Source: Thermoplasmata archaeon
GTDB taxonomy: Archaea; Thermoplasmatota; Thermoplasmata; RBG-16-68-12
Reading direction: 5' to 3'
Length of the DNA stretch: 64,000 nt
Assembly (NCBI GenBank): GCA_036395115.1
Contig: DASWDU010000025.1
Coordinates: forward strand, 1 to 64,000
Below the pieces are notes generated by a model. That model was not told where the DNA came from and ran no database searches. It saw nothing but the letters and a program-made list of their open reading frames with translations. How positions within the stretch are numbered: the first letter of the stretch is position 1; each line of letters starts with the position of its first letter. A program made the position numbers and the translations under genes. Positions 62,311 through 64,000 of the stretch are shown here, piece by piece.

Positions 62311-63119
62311 TAACCTTTTGCACCGCGCATCGCATCGGCGATTCGACCGATCTCGTCCGGGGAGAGTTCCTCGACGCGGCGCGTCCGGAACGGGACGGAA
62401 GGGAGAATCGACTCGAGAGCGTGGGGCGTCTCGGCGAACGCCCGCCAGGAGAGCCGGAGGCCGTTCTCGACCGTCTTCCGGCGATGCGCGAACAGCGCGT
62501 CCACGACCGCGTCGAACCGGACCGGGTCCGCGATCGGGAATGGGCTTGGACGCGGGACGAGCCGGACGAGCGCGGAGTCGACGCGCGGCTGCGGGTGGAA
62601 AGCGTTCCGTGGGACCCGCTCCAGGATTTCGCATGCGGCCCGGCGGTAGACCCCGACGCTCAGCCGGGAGTAATCCGCGGTCGCCGGCTTCGCAATCATC
62701 CGCCGTGCGAACTCCCACTGGTACATCAGGACCGCCCGGTCGAACCGCTCTTCGAGCATCCGGAACGTAATCGGCGAGGAGATCTTGTAGGGCAGGTTCG
62801 ACGCGAGCACGTCGAACGGCGGCCACTCGACCTTGAGCGCGTCGCCCCCAATCACCTCGACTTCGGGGAGCGAATCTCGCAGGTAGACGGCGAAACGACG
62901 GTCGGCCTCGATCGCGATGACGCGCCGCGCCCGCTCGACAAGCCTCCGCGTCAGGATGCCGAGGCCGGGACCGATCTCCAGCACGACGTCCGCGGCGCCG
63001 ACGTTCGCATGGCCGACGTGGCGGTTCGCGACTCGCCCATCGATGAGGAAGTGCTGGCCCAGCCCTTTCCGGGGCCGGATCCCGAGGCGACGAAGCGTGC
63101 GGCGGGCGTCCTCGTCCAC
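62310..63119 (-). CDS. ksgA: 16S rRNA dimethyladenosine transferase (KsgA/Dim1)
   Basis: 269 residues from a GTG (VDEDARRTLRRLGIRPRKG). Dimethylates two adjacent adenosines at the end of small-subunit rRNA. RKGLGQHFLID, the SAM motif VLEIGPGLGILTRRL, and the catalytic NLPYKISSPI are diagnostic. The C-terminal helical domain has FHPQPRVDSALVRLVPR. Upstream in-frame codons run into the end of the surface-protein gene, so the later GTG is preferred. Confidence 0.95.
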   Translation of the reverse strand: MDEDARRTLRRLGIRPRKGLGQHFLIDGRVANRHVGHANVGAADVVLEIGPGLGILTRRLVERARRVIAIEADRRFAVYLRDSLPEVEVIGGDALKVEWPPFDVLASNLPYKISSPITFRMLEERFDRAVLMYQWEFARRMIAKPATADYSRLSVGVYRRAACEILERVPRNAFHPQPRVDSALVRLVPRPSPFPIADPVRFDAVVDALFAHRRKTVENGLRLSWRAFAETPHALESILPSVPFRTRRVEELSPDEIGRIADAMRGAKG

Positions 63120-63144
63120 GGATGCGGCACGGCCGCCCGACGAT

Positions 63145-64000
63145 TTAGGGTTGCGTTCCGGTCGGGCCCGCCGCGTCGAAGTCGGCCGCGCGGTACGCCT
63201 GCGTCGTGTACGTCGTCGTGGGATCGATGCGCCCGGCGGTCGGGGTGAGGGAGAGCGTTGCAAGGTACGGACCATCGAGCCCGCTCGTGCGGATGTCCGG
63301 GCCCGCGAAGACGAACTCGACCCACCGTGTGCCCTCGAGGATCCACGCCTGAGCGGAGACCTTCGCGACGTCCCCGGTCGACCCGACGGGCTGCAGGAGA
63401 CCGGACACGTCGAACGCCGCGGAGACGAACACGTCGACCTCCGCGCGGATCACCAGGCTATCGTACATTCCATCGGCATCACGATCCGGCGTGAGCTCCT
63501 CGAACCGGCCCGTGTACGAGAGGAGCTCGACCGTGTCGTCGAAGTCGGTCGCGCGGTACGCGGATGTTGAGCCGCAGAGCATCTCCGGATAGGAGAGAGG
63601 TTGCGGGCGCACGAGGGACCCGCCCGGATCGGGCGCCGCGGGGTCGAGGCGGTCGTCGACCGGCCCGTACAGCGTCAGAGAGAAGTTCCACGGTCCGTCG
63701 ACCCCCGCGGAACGGATCTGGTCCCCGCGGAACCGCAGGGATACGCTCGCGTCCGAGGCCGCGAGGGTGACGGTCCGGTAGGCGTACGCGATCATCGTCA
63801 CGACGTCGGCGGATGGCGACATGAGGACGCCGTTCAGGCTGTAGTTCCCCTCGACGTTCACGTGGACATCGGCACGCAGCTCGAGGAAGTCCGCGAGCCC
63901 GTCGCCGTCCACGTCGACCGCCTGGTCCGTGTGACAGCCCGTGAAGTACGCGGGCCGGATGGGCGCCTCGAACGCGGAGGCGGCGTACGCTTTCGTCGTG
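63145..64000 (-). CDS. Surface protein with Asp-rich repeat loops (N-terminus off the window)
   Basis: About 284 residues are visible. Repeated units of roughly 120 residues each have an Asp-rich loop (VDVDGDGLADFLELRADVHV; DRDADGMYDSLVIRAEVDV) and a beta segment ending in a Tyr-(Arg/Lys)-Ala-x-x-Phe-type motif (YRATDFDDTV, YRAADFDAAG, AYAASAFEAP). The loops resemble calcium-binding thrombospondin-3/dockerin-type sites. One cysteine pair (CHTD.., CGSTS) may form a disulfide. It ends 25 bases before the ksgA start. Likely extracellular. Confidence 0.68.
   Translation of the reverse strand, partial: TTKAYAASAFEAPIRPAYFTGCHTDQAVDVDGDGLADFLELRADVHVNVEGNYSLNGVLMSPSADVVTMIAYAYRTVTLAASDASVSLRFRGDQIRSAGVDGPWNFSLTLYGPVDDRLDPAAPDPGGSLVRPQPLSYPEMLCGSTSAYRATDFDDTVELLSYTGRFEELTPDRDADGMYDSLVIRAEVDVFVSAAFDVSGLLQPVGSTGDVAKVSAQAWILEGTRWVEFVFAGPDIRTSGLDGPYLATLSLTPTAGRIDPTTTYTTQAYRAADFDAAGPTGTQP

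Overview
This is archaeal chromosome, high in GC, most likely from an uncultured member of the Thermoplasmata (Ca. Thermoplasmatota) or a close euryarchaeal relative. The evidence is the set of archaeal information-processing and proteostasis genes: aIF2-gamma, S6e, aRF1 with its NIKS and GGQ motifs, RNA polymerase subunit K, aMBF1, PAN, Cdc48 and KsgA. Archaeal UMP kinase and a mevalonate kinase point the same way. Many genes sit 25-35 bases after a TATA-like box, as in leaderless archaeal transcripts. The lineage is an inference; I could not run a phylogeny.

Layout. 0-3.4 kb: aIF2-gamma (cut by the window edge), S6e, two small membrane proteins, CysRS and tRNA-Ala(CGC). 3.4-11.9 kb: an accessory-looking stretch with an APH-fold protein lacking its catalytic residues, a degenerate tRNA-Ala-like sequence, a MarR-controlled operon (NmrA-like oxidoreductase, MFS exporter, small membrane protein), a serine beta-lactamase-fold hydrolase, and an ornithine-cyclodeaminase-family gene behind a zinc-ribbon gene. 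12-25 kb: mostly housekeeping genes (pcm, an SLC13/ArsB-type permease, argS, prf1, pyrH, thpR, thiD) around a 1037-residue PKD-type surface protein. 25-28.8 kb: two glycosyltransferases on either side of an NAD(P)/FAD-binding protein, then a VTT/DedA-like protein. 28.8-33 kb: membrane FKBP, a zinc-finger/membrane/His-rich protein, PAN, MBF1 and DUF2240.

33.4-54.1 kb is the most unusual part. About eleven consecutive minus-strand genes begin with an HTH regulator and end with a 14.7-kb gene for a 4910-residue repeat protein plus a small secreted protein. Between them lie three related membrane-anchored proteins with beta-rich outer domains, one of them fused to duplicated TPR and zinc-ribbon modules. 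A double zinc-ribbon protein, a two-helix membrane protein and several tiny ORFs fill the gaps. I read this as one gene cluster building and controlling a cell-surface structure, with zinc-binding tails on the cytoplasmic side. I do not recognise it as a described system.

54.4-64 kb returns to conserved functions: rpoK, Hsp20, Cdc48, mevalonate kinase, imidazolonepropionase, an ABM-type protein, a sugar nucleotidyltransferase, a coiled-coil protein, KsgA, and the end of another surface protein. Two genes (thpR and the DUF2240 gene) appear to start with CTG.
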